Positions 5,730 to 11,214 of a stretch of 20,104 nucleotides of DNA are shown piece by piece. A program made the translations under genes and the position numbers. Location of the stretch: the NCBI GenBank assembly GCA_947624425.1, contig CANQKG010000007.1, forward strand, positions 1 to 20,104, read 5' to 3'. The number at the start of each line of letters is the position of its first letter. The stretch's first letter is position 1. Source of the stretch: an uncultured Clostridia bacterium (GTDB lineage: Bacteria; Bacillota; Clostridia; Oscillospirales; Ruminococcaceae). The notes under the pieces were generated by a model that worked only from the letters and a program-made list of their open reading frames with translations, ran no database searches and was not told the DNA's origin.

Positions 5730-6077
5730 GTCTATCTCTTTGCCCTCAGTGGGGATGGGGCCATCGGTCTTGCGGTCGCCGAACAGCAGCTGTATCCCCG
5801 CAAGGATCACCGCCGCGCCGAGAACCGGCCCCCAAATGATACTGCTGATCGAGATCCCGAACAGGCTGCGCAGCAGCAGCAAAATGCCCGCCGCGATCAA
5901 GAGTATATCCCAAAGCCCCGGCTTTTTATGATCCGCCGCGCCCGAAAGACCGAGCAATATCAAAATCACCGGCCAGCATTTCCAGATCACCGCAAAGCTC
6001 CAGTTCAAAAACCAGCCGACGATCAGCAGCACGCCTGCCAAAATCAGCGCGCCGCCCCAGATATATTTCCCTTTCAT
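5724..6077 (-). CDS. Small four-helix membrane protein, LiaI/LiaF-like transmembrane region (DUF5668-type)
   Basis: The 117 residues begin MKGKYIWGGALILAGVLLIV and contain four predicted membrane segments in two Trp/Gly-containing hairpins (GGALILAGVLLIVGWFLNW, IWKCWPVILILLGLSGA, LWDILLIAAGILLLLRSLFG, IIWGPVLGAAVILAGIQLLF), ending in a polar tail. This repeated layout resembles the transmembrane region of LiaF-type envelope-stress proteins, but there is no LiaF cytoplasmic domain, so only a general role in the membrane is supported. The start at 6077 is chosen because GGGAGG lies 8 bases upstream. It follows the VanY-type gene by 17 bp and is probably cotranscribed with it. The sequence around its ribosome binding site closely matches the dispersed repeat. 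Confidence 0.7.
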   Translation of the reverse strand: MKGKYIWGGALILAGVLLIVGWFLNWSFAVIWKCWPVILILLGLSGAADHKKPGLWDILLIAAGILLLLRSLFGISISSIIWGPVLGAAVILAGIQLLFGDRKTDGPIPTEGKEIDK

Positions 6078-6094
6078 GTCAAATCCTCCCTTGT

Positions 6095-6811
6095 CTACAC
6101 CTCGCCCAGATATTCCTCCAGACAAAGTCCCTTTGCACTGATCTCCCTCGCGTGCTTGGCGCCGACATAACGGTAATGCCACGGCTCGTAGGTATACCCC
6201 GTGATACTCTCCTTATCCTTGGAATACCGGCAGATAAAGCCGTACTCCGCGGCGTGAGCCGAAAGCCACGCAAACTGCTCGGTTTTCTCATAGCTCTCCA
6301 CAAAATCGGTGTTATCGCCCCGTGCAAAGTCCACCGCCAGCCCCAACGAATGCTCGCTCGTGCCGGGATCCGCAATGCTTTCGGAAGTGATCTCTTTTGC
6401 CCTTTCCTCGGAATATCCCCGCTTTTTTAACTGCTCCACATTCCGGTCGAAAACGTCCCGCTGATAGGCCACCGAACGGTAGGCGGAGCCGATCCGCAGC
6501 GTGACCCCTTCCTCCGCCGCCGCATCGATCATCTCGGAGAGCGGCTCGGCGATCCGCCGATCCACCAGATAAGCGCCCACCTTGGCGGTGGATACCGTAT
6601 AATCTTCGGGCATGATATGGGTCTTGTTGACCAAAATCAACTGCCAGTCGTCCGCCTCATCGGCCGGATGCGCCGGCTCGCTTGCCGCGGCGGCAGGAGA
6701 GGCTTGTCCCGCGCCGCCGGTACTGACGGCGGTGGAGGTATGCGTGACCAGCGCATAAAGAATACAAAGGATCAGCAGTCCGCCCATCAGCGGATATGCT
6801 TTCTTTCCCAT
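6095..6811 (-). CDS. D-alanyl-D-alanine carboxypeptidase, VanY/M15B family
   Basis: The 238-residue product has a single N-terminal membrane anchor (about 7-24) and a Pro/Ala-rich linker, then a peptidase M15 domain. The zinc site is complete: SEHSLGLAVD carries His154 and Asp161, and EPWHYRY carries Glu209 and His212. The upstream GSAYRSVAYQ segment (about 109-117) is the conserved substrate-side motif of the family. Such enzymes trim the terminal D-Ala from peptidoglycan stem peptides outside the cell. An in-frame GTG lies three codons earlier, but AGGAGG is 9 bases before the ATG at 6811 and touches the GTG, so the ATG is preferred. The adjacent downstream gene is a small membrane protein. 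Confidence 0.9.
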   Translation of the reverse strand: MGKKAYPLMGGLLILCILYALVTHTSTAVSTGGAGQASPAAAASEPAHPADEADDWQLILVNKTHIMPEDYTVSTAKVGAYLVDRRIAEPLSEMIDAAAEEGVTLRIGSAYRSVAYQRDVFDRNVEQLKKRGYSEERAKEITSESIADPGTSEHSLGLAVDFARGDNTDFVESYEKTEQFAWLSAHAAEYGFICRYSKDKESITGYTYEPWHYRYVGAKHAREISAKGLCLEEYLGEV

Positions 6812-7011
6812 ACGGCGCACCCTCCTTTCGGCTCCGGTTCGGGCGCCGGGCGCCCGTCCCTTTTGATCTTATCACAACGGCGGATGAGACGTTTTACTTT
6901 TTTCCATCCAAAACAGCACGATTTTCTCTCAACCGCCCGGCAAATTGCATTATCAGCATACCACAGTTTTCTCAAAAGCGCAAGTCCGGCTTCGGGCAAA
7001 AAGCGCCTTTC

Positions 7012-7830
7012 TCAACCGCCGTATGCCCGGGCAAGGCAGTCCTGCCCCGACGCTGAGAGCCGGAACCGCCCTTTTTCCCGCTCTCCCTCCGCCCGCACCG
7101 TCCGAACGGCGTCCCGCCCTGCCAGAGCGGCCGTATCAGGCAGAAAGCGGGCGTAATCGTAGGCGGAAAGATTGGTGTCCGCCGCGCATCGGGTCAGCAG
7201 AGAGAAAAACCGTTCGGCGCGGTCGGACGCCGACAGGTCGAGCAGAATCTCCAGAAAGGAACGCCCGATCCCCTCCCCCAGTGACTGGAACGCCTCCCCG
7301 TCCAGCGCACGAAACAGCGCGCAGAGCCGCCGCCCGTCCAGCGTCTGCTCCCCGGCGGGAAGAGAGGCGGCGTCCGCCTCCGCCTTTCCCAGCAGGTAAG
7401 GGATCCCGCCCGCCTCGGCGACCAGCAGTCCGACCCCTTTGGCGTCCAGCCGCAGGTACCGGTCGATCGGAACCGAAAGCTGCCGCACTCCGCGCAGCAC
7501 CGCCGTTTGCCCGCCGTACCGGTAGAGCGCCGCCAGCGTGTCCGTCCGTCCTCCGGCGGTCGATTCGGTCTCGGCGGGCAGCAGGGTGAACAAGAGCATC
7601 TGCCGCTCGGGCAAAAGGCGCACCGGCAGAACCACCGACAGCCGATCGGCCGAATCGGTCACCATCACCAAAACGGTGAGCGGATCACCGCTCACCGTTT
7701 TGGGTACGCTTTGCACCTCTGCCGATGCGGGATCATACCGATCCGCTAAAGACAAAAGTCCCAGCGATACGCCAAGGCAGATCACCGCCGTCAGCCCGAA
7801 CGCCGTCCAGAATCCCGCCTTTCCGCTCAC
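7012..7830 (-). CDS. Degenerate LytR-CpsA-Psr (LCP)-like membrane-anchored protein
   Basis: The 272 residues begin with a GTG codon (MSGKAGFWTAFGLTAVICLG), followed by one membrane helix and an extracytoplasmic domain. The domain follows the LCP plan: RTDTLAALYRYGG (cf. the NAAYAYGG region), LSVPIDRYLRLDAKGVGLLV (cf. the IPIDYYV...F.G.. segment), AGGIPY, and LPAGEQTLDGRRLCALFRAL (cf. the LNG..AL.Y.R segment). LCP enzymes attach glycopolymers to peptidoglycan, but the expected PRD-type arginine appears to be replaced by LLPAETES, and the RQ-rich catalytic stretch is not obvious, so activity is doubtful. GGGGGTGG precedes the GTG. The longer upstream frame overlaps the DUF378 gene and is rejected. 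It lies 52 bp after that gene, probably in one operon. Confidence 0.65.
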   Translation of the reverse strand: MSGKAGFWTAFGLTAVICLGVSLGLLSLADRYDPASAEVQSVPKTVSGDPLTVLVMVTDSADRLSVVLPVRLLPERQMLLFTLLPAETESTAGGRTDTLAALYRYGGQTAVLRGVRQLSVPIDRYLRLDAKGVGLLVAEAGGIPYLLGKAEADAASLPAGEQTLDGRRLCALFRALDGEAFQSLGEGIGRSFLEILLDLSASDRAERFFSLLTRCAADTNLSAYDYARFLPDTAALAGRDAVRTVRAEGEREKGRFRLSASGQDCLARAYGG

Positions 7831-7882
7831 CTTTCCACCCCCTGCATAACGGTATGTACGGACAGAAGCCTGTCCGTTCGGG

Positions 7883-8086
7883 TCACTCCGGCTCGCGGTC
7901 GCGGAACAGCAGCGAGATGCACCAGATCGCCGCCAGCCCGACCAGCGTATAGATGATCCGCGCCAGTCCGCCGTCCTGCCCTCCGCCGATCCATGCCACC
8001 AGATCAAACTGGAACAGTCCGATACAGCCCCAGTTCAGTCCGCCGACAATGGTAAGGATTAAAGCAATGCGATCCATTATTTTCAT
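7883..8086 (-). CDS. DUF378 small membrane protein
   Basis: The 67-residue protein has two hydrophobic helices. It matches the DUF378 pattern: a first segment with IALILTIVGGLNWGCIGLFQ followed by FDLVAWIGGG, and a second with LARIIYTLVGLAAIWCISLL, ending in a short charged tail. The function of the family is unknown. The ATG at 8086 has AAGGAGG 9 bases upstream; an in-frame GTG three codons earlier touches the ribosome binding site and is rejected. A sigma-G-like promoter lies directly upstream, and the LCP-like gene follows. Confidence 0.88.
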   Translation of the reverse strand: MKIMDRIALILTIVGGLNWGCIGLFQFDLVAWIGGGQDGGLARIIYTLVGLAAIWCISLLFRDREPE

Positions 8087-8114
8087 ATCGTTCACCCTCC
8101 TTGGCTTTTATCGC

Positions 8115-8145
8115 TAGTATGCACCGGAAAAAGGGCGGTTATACA
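8115..8145 (-). promoter_or_regulatory. Possible sigma-G (forespore) promoter of the DUF378-LCP-like pair
   Basis: On the minus strand TGTATA (8140-8145) and CATACTA (8115-8121) are 18 bases apart. The -10 matches the sigma-G consensus CATACTA exactly and the -35 differs from TGAATA at one base. No good sigma-A promoter is seen here. Confidence 0.5.
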
Positions 8146-8182
8146 AAAATTGCCGAACCGGTCATGCGGCCGGTTCGGCAAT
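8144..8182 (-). terminator. Terminator of the 93-residue hypothetical gene
   Basis: A perfect 13-bp stem (8149-8161 with 8170-8182, ATTGCCGAACCGG and its complement) is followed on the minus strand by TTTTTGTAT. Confidence 0.9.
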
Positions 8183-8192
8183 TCGCTTTGTT

Positions 8193-8474
8193 TTACTCCT
8201 GCAGGGCGCGCTTGAGCCAGATGGAAGCGATGTCCAGCGCCTGGTACAGCCCGTGCTTCTCGCTTTTCTTGATGACCCGCTCGGTGATCGGCAGCGTTTC
8301 ATCGGTCGAAAGCATCTGGATCATCACCCGATCGGCAAGCTTGAGATCGTCCTTTTCCTTGACCGAAAGCACCTGCATCATCACCACATAAGGATCGCTC
8401 ATATCGCCGTAATATATCATCTTTCCTTTTCGCACCAGCGGCTTGCCGCGGTAGGAGAAGAATTTTTCCGCCAT
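8193..8474 (-). CDS. Conserved hypothetical protein, 93 residues
   Basis: The product begins MAEKFFSYRGKPLVRKGKMI, is soluble, mixed alpha/beta in appearance, and has no membrane segment or Cys motif. Features that look constrained are KPLVRKGKMIYYGDMSDPYV near the start and KKSEKHGLYQALDIASIWLK at the end. I do not recognise a named domain; I have an impression of similar short proteins in other Oscillospiraceae but no function. The start at 8474 is supported by GAGGTG 6 bases upstream. It has its own promoter (8503-8531) and a strong terminator, so it is a single-gene unit. Confidence 0.8.
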   Translation of the reverse strand: MAEKFFSYRGKPLVRKGKMIYYGDMSDPYVVMMQVLSVKEKDDLKLADRVMIQMLSTDETLPITERVIKKSEKHGLYQALDIASIWLKRALQE

Positions 8475-8502
8475 TTGCAACACCTCATTCCATATTGAAG
8501 CC

Positions 8503-8531
8503 ATTATATCATGAACGCCGCCGAAAGTAAA
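8503..8531 (-). promoter_or_regulatory. Sigma-A promoter of the 93-residue hypothetical gene
   Basis: TTTACT (8526-8531) and TATAAT (8503-8508) are 17 bases apart on the minus strand, with TGA before the -10 box. Confidence 0.75.
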
Positions 8532-8548
8532 GAAATTTTTCCCGGCGG

Positions 8549-8615
8549 TTGACAAGGGAGGTTTTGACAAAGGCGACAGCTTCGGCGGACATCGGTTTGT
8601 CCCTCGAAGCGCAGC
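8549..8615 (+). repeat. Dispersed repeat copy R2 (left-truncated)
   Basis: This copy has TTGACAAGGGAGGTTTTGAC, CAAAGGCGACAGCTT, and the right end GGTTTGTCCCTCGAAGCGC. It lacks the GAATCCCTCC left part. Its right end stops 5 bases before the rnpB terminator stem. Confidence 0.75.
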
Positions 8616-8644
8616 AAAAAACCGGCGTCCGAATGGACACCGGT
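8616..8644 (-). terminator. Terminator of rnpB
   Basis: A 10-bp stem (8621-8630 with 8635-8644) with one G-U pair in the minus-strand RNA and a 4-base loop is followed by TTTTTTGCTG. It begins right after the mature 3' end of the RNase P RNA. Confidence 0.85.
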
Positions 8645-8646
8645 TT

Positions 8647-8983
8647 GTGACTGCGCCTGTAAGCCGAGTTCTGTCGTGTGTGACAATCTATCTCGACGCC
8701 GCGTCGCCGCGGCGCTCCAGCCATCTTTCGGAGGCCGCCGAGTCAGGCGGATCCGCCTCCTGTCGATGTTGCATCGGGCAGGGTTTACATGGCCGCGCGG
8801 TCTCCCGCACGCCGGTGAGCTCTTACCTCGCCTTTCCACCCTTGCTCCGCTTTGGCGGAGCGGTATCTCTCTGTTGCACTTTCCCTGAAGTCGCCTTCGG
8901 CTGCCGTTAGCAGCTGCCCTGACTCTGTGATGCTCGGACTTTCCTCATAGGATTACACCCACGCTGCCACACAGCGCACTCAC
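8647..8983 (-). ncRNA. rnpB: RNase P RNA (bacterial type A)
   Basis: This is the catalytic RNA that removes 5' leaders from tRNA precursors. The minus strand carries the hallmark segments in order: GAGGAAAGTCCGAGC near the 5' end, AGGGTGGAAAGGCGAGGTAAG, GAGCTCACCG, GTAAACCC, and ACAGAACTCGGCTTACAG near the 3' end. The two ends (GTGAGTGCGC... and ...GCGCAGTCAC) pair as helix P1, which fixes the boundaries to within a few bases. The length of about 337 nt fits type A. A promoter whose predicted start falls on base 8983 lies upstream, and a terminator follows. Confidence 0.97.
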
Positions 8984-8989
8984 AACGAT

Positions 8990-9018
8990 ATCCTACCCCT
9001 TTTTGCCCGAATTGTCAA
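8990..9018 (-). promoter_or_regulatory. Sigma-A promoter of rnpB, overlapping the end of the BofA-like gene
   Basis: TTGACA (9013-9018) and TAGGAT (8990-8995) are 17 bases apart on the minus strand. The TGA inside TTGACA is the stop codon of the BofA-like gene. The start site predicted 7 bases downstream equals the 5' end of rnpB. Confidence 0.9.
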
Positions 9019-9281
9019 GCGGGCAGGATACAGCTCACCGCCGTCAAAACGGCAAGTCCCGGCAGACCCAGCACGCCGGCGACCGCGCCGTTTAGAAGAT
9101 TCCAGTGGGGCAGAAAGGAAACGCCGAATGCGTGTCCGCCCACATGAAGCAGGGTGAGTGCCGCAAACCCCAGCAGGCTGTGGAACAAAAGCCGCCGGAT
9201 CGGGTGCTCCCCTCGCCAGCAGGCGGCAAGATAGCATACCGTACTGAGCGCCAGCGCGCTCCAAAGCAGAGCTTCCCCCAT
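9015..9281 (-). CDS. BofA-like sporulation membrane protein (pro-sigma-K processing inhibitor family)
   Basis: The 88-residue protein begins MGEALLWSALALSTVCYLAA. It has two to three hydrophobic segments and ends in the most conserved BofA stretch: LNGAVAGVLGLPGLAVLTAV, cf. the N..TA...G.LG.PG..LL pattern. In Bacillus, BofA holds SpoIVFB inactive in the mother-cell membrane until the forespore signal arrives; clostridial versions exist even where sigma-K control differs. The start at 9281 is supported by GGAGG 8 bases upstream; a longer frame has no good ribosome binding site. A sigma-E-like promoter upstream fits mother-cell expression. Confidence 0.7.
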   Translation of the reverse strand: MGEALLWSALALSTVCYLAACWRGEHPIRRLLFHSLLGFAALTLLHVGGHAFGVSFLPHWNLLNGAVAGVLGLPGLAVLTAVSCILPA

Positions 9282-9303
9282 TTTTTCTCCCTCCGTTCCC
9301 CAC

Positions 9304-9332
9304 ATTCTATGCGGGAACACGGACGAGTATGC
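9304..9332 (-). promoter_or_regulatory. Possible sigma-E promoter of the BofA-like gene
   Basis: GCATACT (9326-9332) and CATAGAAT (9304-9311) are 14 bases apart on the minus strand, resembling the sigma-E pattern of an ATA-containing -35 and CATACAAT -10. It lies in the 60-bp gap after the cyclophilin gene. Confidence 0.45.
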
Positions 9333-9341
9333 CAAGGGGCG

Positions 9342-10034
9342 TTATTCCGAATAGGCGCCGACGGTGATTGCTTCCACGATGACCGGTGTGAGGGGCATAT
9401 CGTTTTCATCCGTTTCCACGGCGGCGATCGCGTCCACGACCTCCATCCCCTCATAGACCTGCCCGAAAACGGTGTAGCTGTCGTCCAGCCAGGGGGTGCC
9501 GCCGTTTTTGAGATAGCGCTCCTTGACGCTGTCGGTCATCGAAACGCCGGTCTGCGCCTCCATCTGCTGGAGGTAGACCTCGCTCATATTTTTGGCTCCC
9601 GCCTGCACGATATAAAACTGACTGCCGAGGCTGTTGGGCTGCTGCGACATCGCCATGCAGAGCGCGCCGCGGTAATGCCGCAGATCCTTCGAGATCTCGG
9701 TGCCAAAGCCCTCGCCCCAGATCGATTCGCCGCCGGTGCCGTTCCCCTCCGGGTCGCCGCTCTGGATCATGAAATCGCGGATCACCCGATGAAAGGTCAG
9801 CCCGTCATAGTATCCATCTTTGGCGTGGGTGATAAAGTTCTCCACCGCTTTGGGCGCCGCCTCGGGGAAGAAACGCAGCTTGATATCCCCGTAGCCTGCG
9901 ACCGAAATGGTCGCCACCTGATCGCCCGCCTGCGGCATGGCAAGCTGGTCGATTGCTTCCTTTTTCCCGCAGCCGGACAGCCCGCAAAGGAGCATGACCG
10001 TGCAGAGCGCCGCCGCGATCCTACGTGTTTTCAT
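9342..10034 (-). CDS. Peptidyl-prolyl cis-trans isomerase, cyclophilin type, lipoprotein
   Basis: The 230-residue product starts with a lipoprotein signal peptide (MKTRRIAAALCTVMLLCGLS) and a lipobox LSGC with Cys22, so the mature enzyme should be anchored outside the membrane. The cyclophilin domain holds the active-site block FHRVIRDFMIQSGDPEGNGT with GGESIWGEGF after it, then GSQFYIVQAG and HTVFGQV-like YTVFGQVYEGMEVVDAIA. A 30-residue insertion precedes GGTPWLDD. It helps fold exported proteins by isomerising prolyl bonds. Its ATG follows the stop codon of the upstream paralogue without a gap, and its GGAGG lies inside that gene, so translation is probably coupled. Confidence 0.95.
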   Translation of the reverse strand: MKTRRIAAALCTVMLLCGLSGCGKKEAIDQLAMPQAGDQVATISVAGYGDIKLRFFPEAAPKAVENFITHAKDGYYDGLTFHRVIRDFMIQSGDPEGNGTGGESIWGEGFGTEISKDLRHYRGALCMAMSQQPNSLGSQFYIVQAGAKNMSEVYLQQMEAQTGVSMTDSVKERYLKNGGTPWLDDSYTVFGQVYEGMEVVDAIAAVETDENDMPLTPVIVEAITVGAYSE

Positions 10035-10625
10035 TTACGCTACCTCCTCAACGGTGATACCGAGGATCACCACGTCTTCTTTCGGACGATCGCCCGCATC
10101 GACCGGCACGCCGGCGATCTCATCCACCGTGTCCATGCCGTCGATCACCTGCCCGAATACGGTGTGCCGGTGATCCAGCCAAGGCGTGCCGCCCTCCTCC
10201 CGATAGGCGGCGACCGCCTCGTCCGGGAAGCCTGCCGCCGGAAGCTGAGAGAGCATCCGGTCGTCCGGCGTATCCGCCTGCACGATGAAAAACTGACTGC
10301 CGTTGGTGCCGGGACCGGCGTTTGCCATGCAAAGCGCGCCCCGCAGACAAAACGCTTCGAGCGAAAACTCGTCGGCAAAGGGCTTGCCCCAGATCGATTC
10401 GCCGCCCCGTCCGGTGCCGGTGGGATCGCCGCCCTGGATCATAAACCCGTCGATCACCCGATGAAAGATGATCCCGTCATAATACCCTGCCTTGGCGTGG
10501 GTGACAAAGTTCTCCACCGTTTTGGGCGCGACCTCCGGGAAGAACAGCACCCGTATCTCGCCGTGGTTGGTGCGGATGGTCGCCACCGTGTCGCCGCTTT
10601 GCGGCTGCTTGTGATTGTAAAGCAT
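10035..10625 (-). CDS. Peptidyl-prolyl cis-trans isomerase, cyclophilin type, cytoplasmic
   Basis: The 196-residue product has no signal peptide, so it is the cytoplasmic partner of the lipoprotein next door. It has the full cyclophilin core: FFPEVAPKTVENFVTHA, FHRVIDGFMIQGGDPTGTGR with GGESIWGKPF, GSQFFIVQAD, and HTVFGQVIDGMDTVDEIAGV. It shares with its neighbour an insertion before GGTPWLD, pointing to tandem duplication followed by gain or loss of the lipoprotein signal. AAGGAG precedes the ATG. It is the first gene of the two-gene operon. Confidence 0.95.
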   Translation of the reverse strand: MLYNHKQPQSGDTVATIRTNHGEIRVLFFPEVAPKTVENFVTHAKAGYYDGIIFHRVIDGFMIQGGDPTGTGRGGESIWGKPFADEFSLEAFCLRGALCMANAGPGTNGSQFFIVQADTPDDRMLSQLPAAGFPDEAVAAYREEGGTPWLDHRHTVFGQVIDGMDTVDEIAGVPVDAGDRPKEDVVILGITVEEVA

Positions 10626-10663
10626 AGCGGTACTCCTTTTTGTTTTGAATTTTGAACGGTACT

Positions 10664-10692
10664 ATGATACCACAGATTTACGCAAAGAACAA
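10664..10692 (-). promoter_or_regulatory. Sigma-A promoter of the cyclophilin pair
   Basis: TTGTTC (10687-10692) and TATCAT (10664-10669) are 17 bases apart on the minus strand. It is a weaker match than its neighbours. Confidence 0.6.
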
Positions 10693-10729
10693 GGAAAAAG
10701 AATTTTTTCAGAAAATCGAAAAAAAACAC

Positions 10730-10758
10730 TTGCATTTTTCGAACGAACCTTGTATAAT
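10730..10758 (+). promoter_or_regulatory. Sigma-A promoter of an orphan short transcript
   Basis: TTGCAT (10730-10735) and TATAAT (10753-10758) are 17 bases apart on the plus strand. No open reading frame follows; a terminator does. Confidence 0.75.
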
Positions 10759-10764
10759 AATGTC

Positions 10765-10826
10765 GTTGTCCGTCAGGACGGCAAAATAAACCGTTCCCGC
10801 AGTAGTGGGAGCGGCTTTTATTTTTT
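10765..10826 (+). ncRNA. Candidate ~60-nt small RNA between a strong promoter and an intrinsic terminator
   Basis: The predicted transcript has a small 5' hairpin (GTCC-gtca-GGAC), an A-rich linker (GCAAAATAAA) and a 10-bp terminator stem (10791-10800 with 10805-10814, two G-U pairs) followed by CTTTTATTTTTT. No ribosome binding site or useful frame is present. I do not recognise it as a known riboswitch or RNA family. It could be a regulator RNA or the leader of a gene lost when repeats entered the region. Confidence 0.5.
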
Positions 10827-10833
10827 GGTGGGG

Positions 10834-11010
10834 GTTTTGAATCCCTCCACCGCGCAAAGCGCGGTCCCCCTCCTCTTGCGGTGCCCAATTTTGCTTATGC
10901 TCGCGGTAACGCTCGCGCAAAATTGACCGCGGCGCCATTCCCGCCTCGCTTCATCGCCCACAGGGCGCGCTTCGGCGGCAAAGCCCTTTAACAAGGGAGG
11001 TTTTGACAAC
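10834..11010 (+). repeat. Dispersed repeat copy R3 with an internal insertion
   Basis: It begins TTTTGAATCCCTCCACCGCG with the hairpin CCGCGC-aaa-GCGCGG and CCCCCTCCTC, and ends CCCTTTAACAAGGGAGGTTTTGAC. Between these halves, 10880-10980 is extra sequence that contains an inverted pair CAATTTTGC (10886-10894) / GCAAAATTG (10917-10925) and 20 bp that match 801-820 in reverse. It begins a few bases after the terminator of the small RNA. No gene is seen in 10827-11214. Confidence 0.7.
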
Positions 11011-11042
11011 AGCATTTGGCTTTTTAGGTTTAAAATAAGGTA

Positions 11043-11070
11043 AAGGAAGGCTTTCGAGCCTTCCTTATAT
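11043..11070. terminator. Hairpin terminator between repeat copies R3 and R4
   Basis: A perfect 10-bp stem AAGGAAGGCT / AGCCTTCCTT with a TTCG loop. The minus-strand tail is TTACCTTATTTT and the plus-strand tail ATATTT; it may be the true end of the metY transcript. Confidence 0.55.
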
Positions 11071-11097
11071 TTCCGGTAAAACTTATTAGCTCGCCAG

Positions 11098-11172
11098 AGC
11101 TTCCCTTGTCAAAGGGAGGTCTTGACAAAGACGACGGCTTTCGCGTAAACCCGGTTTGTCCCTCAAAGCGCG
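11098..11172 (+). repeat. Dispersed repeat copy R4
   Basis: The copy has TTCCCTTGTCAAAGGGAGGT, CTTGACAAAGACGACGGCTT, and the right end GGTTTGTCCCTCAAAGCGCG. The right end merges into a 12-bp hairpin (AAAGCGCGGCGA / TCGCCGCGCTTT, 11165-11192) just after metY, which may serve as a weak terminator for that gene. Confidence 0.75.
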
Positions 11173-11214
11173 GCGAAAATTCGCCGCGCTTTTGAAAAGA
11201 TATCCCGATCCGCG

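Noticed and set aside
8647..8983. Short open frames across the RNase P RNA
   Set aside because: The region is an RNA gene with all hallmark segments; the frames have no ribosome binding sites.
9105..10655. Plus-strand frame of 516 codons
   Set aside because: It is the antisense of the BofA-like gene start region and both cyclophilin genes, which are certain on the minus strand.
10760..10789. Nine-codon peptide in the orphan RNA
   Set aside because: Its ATG lies upstream of the predicted transcript start and has no ribosome binding site.
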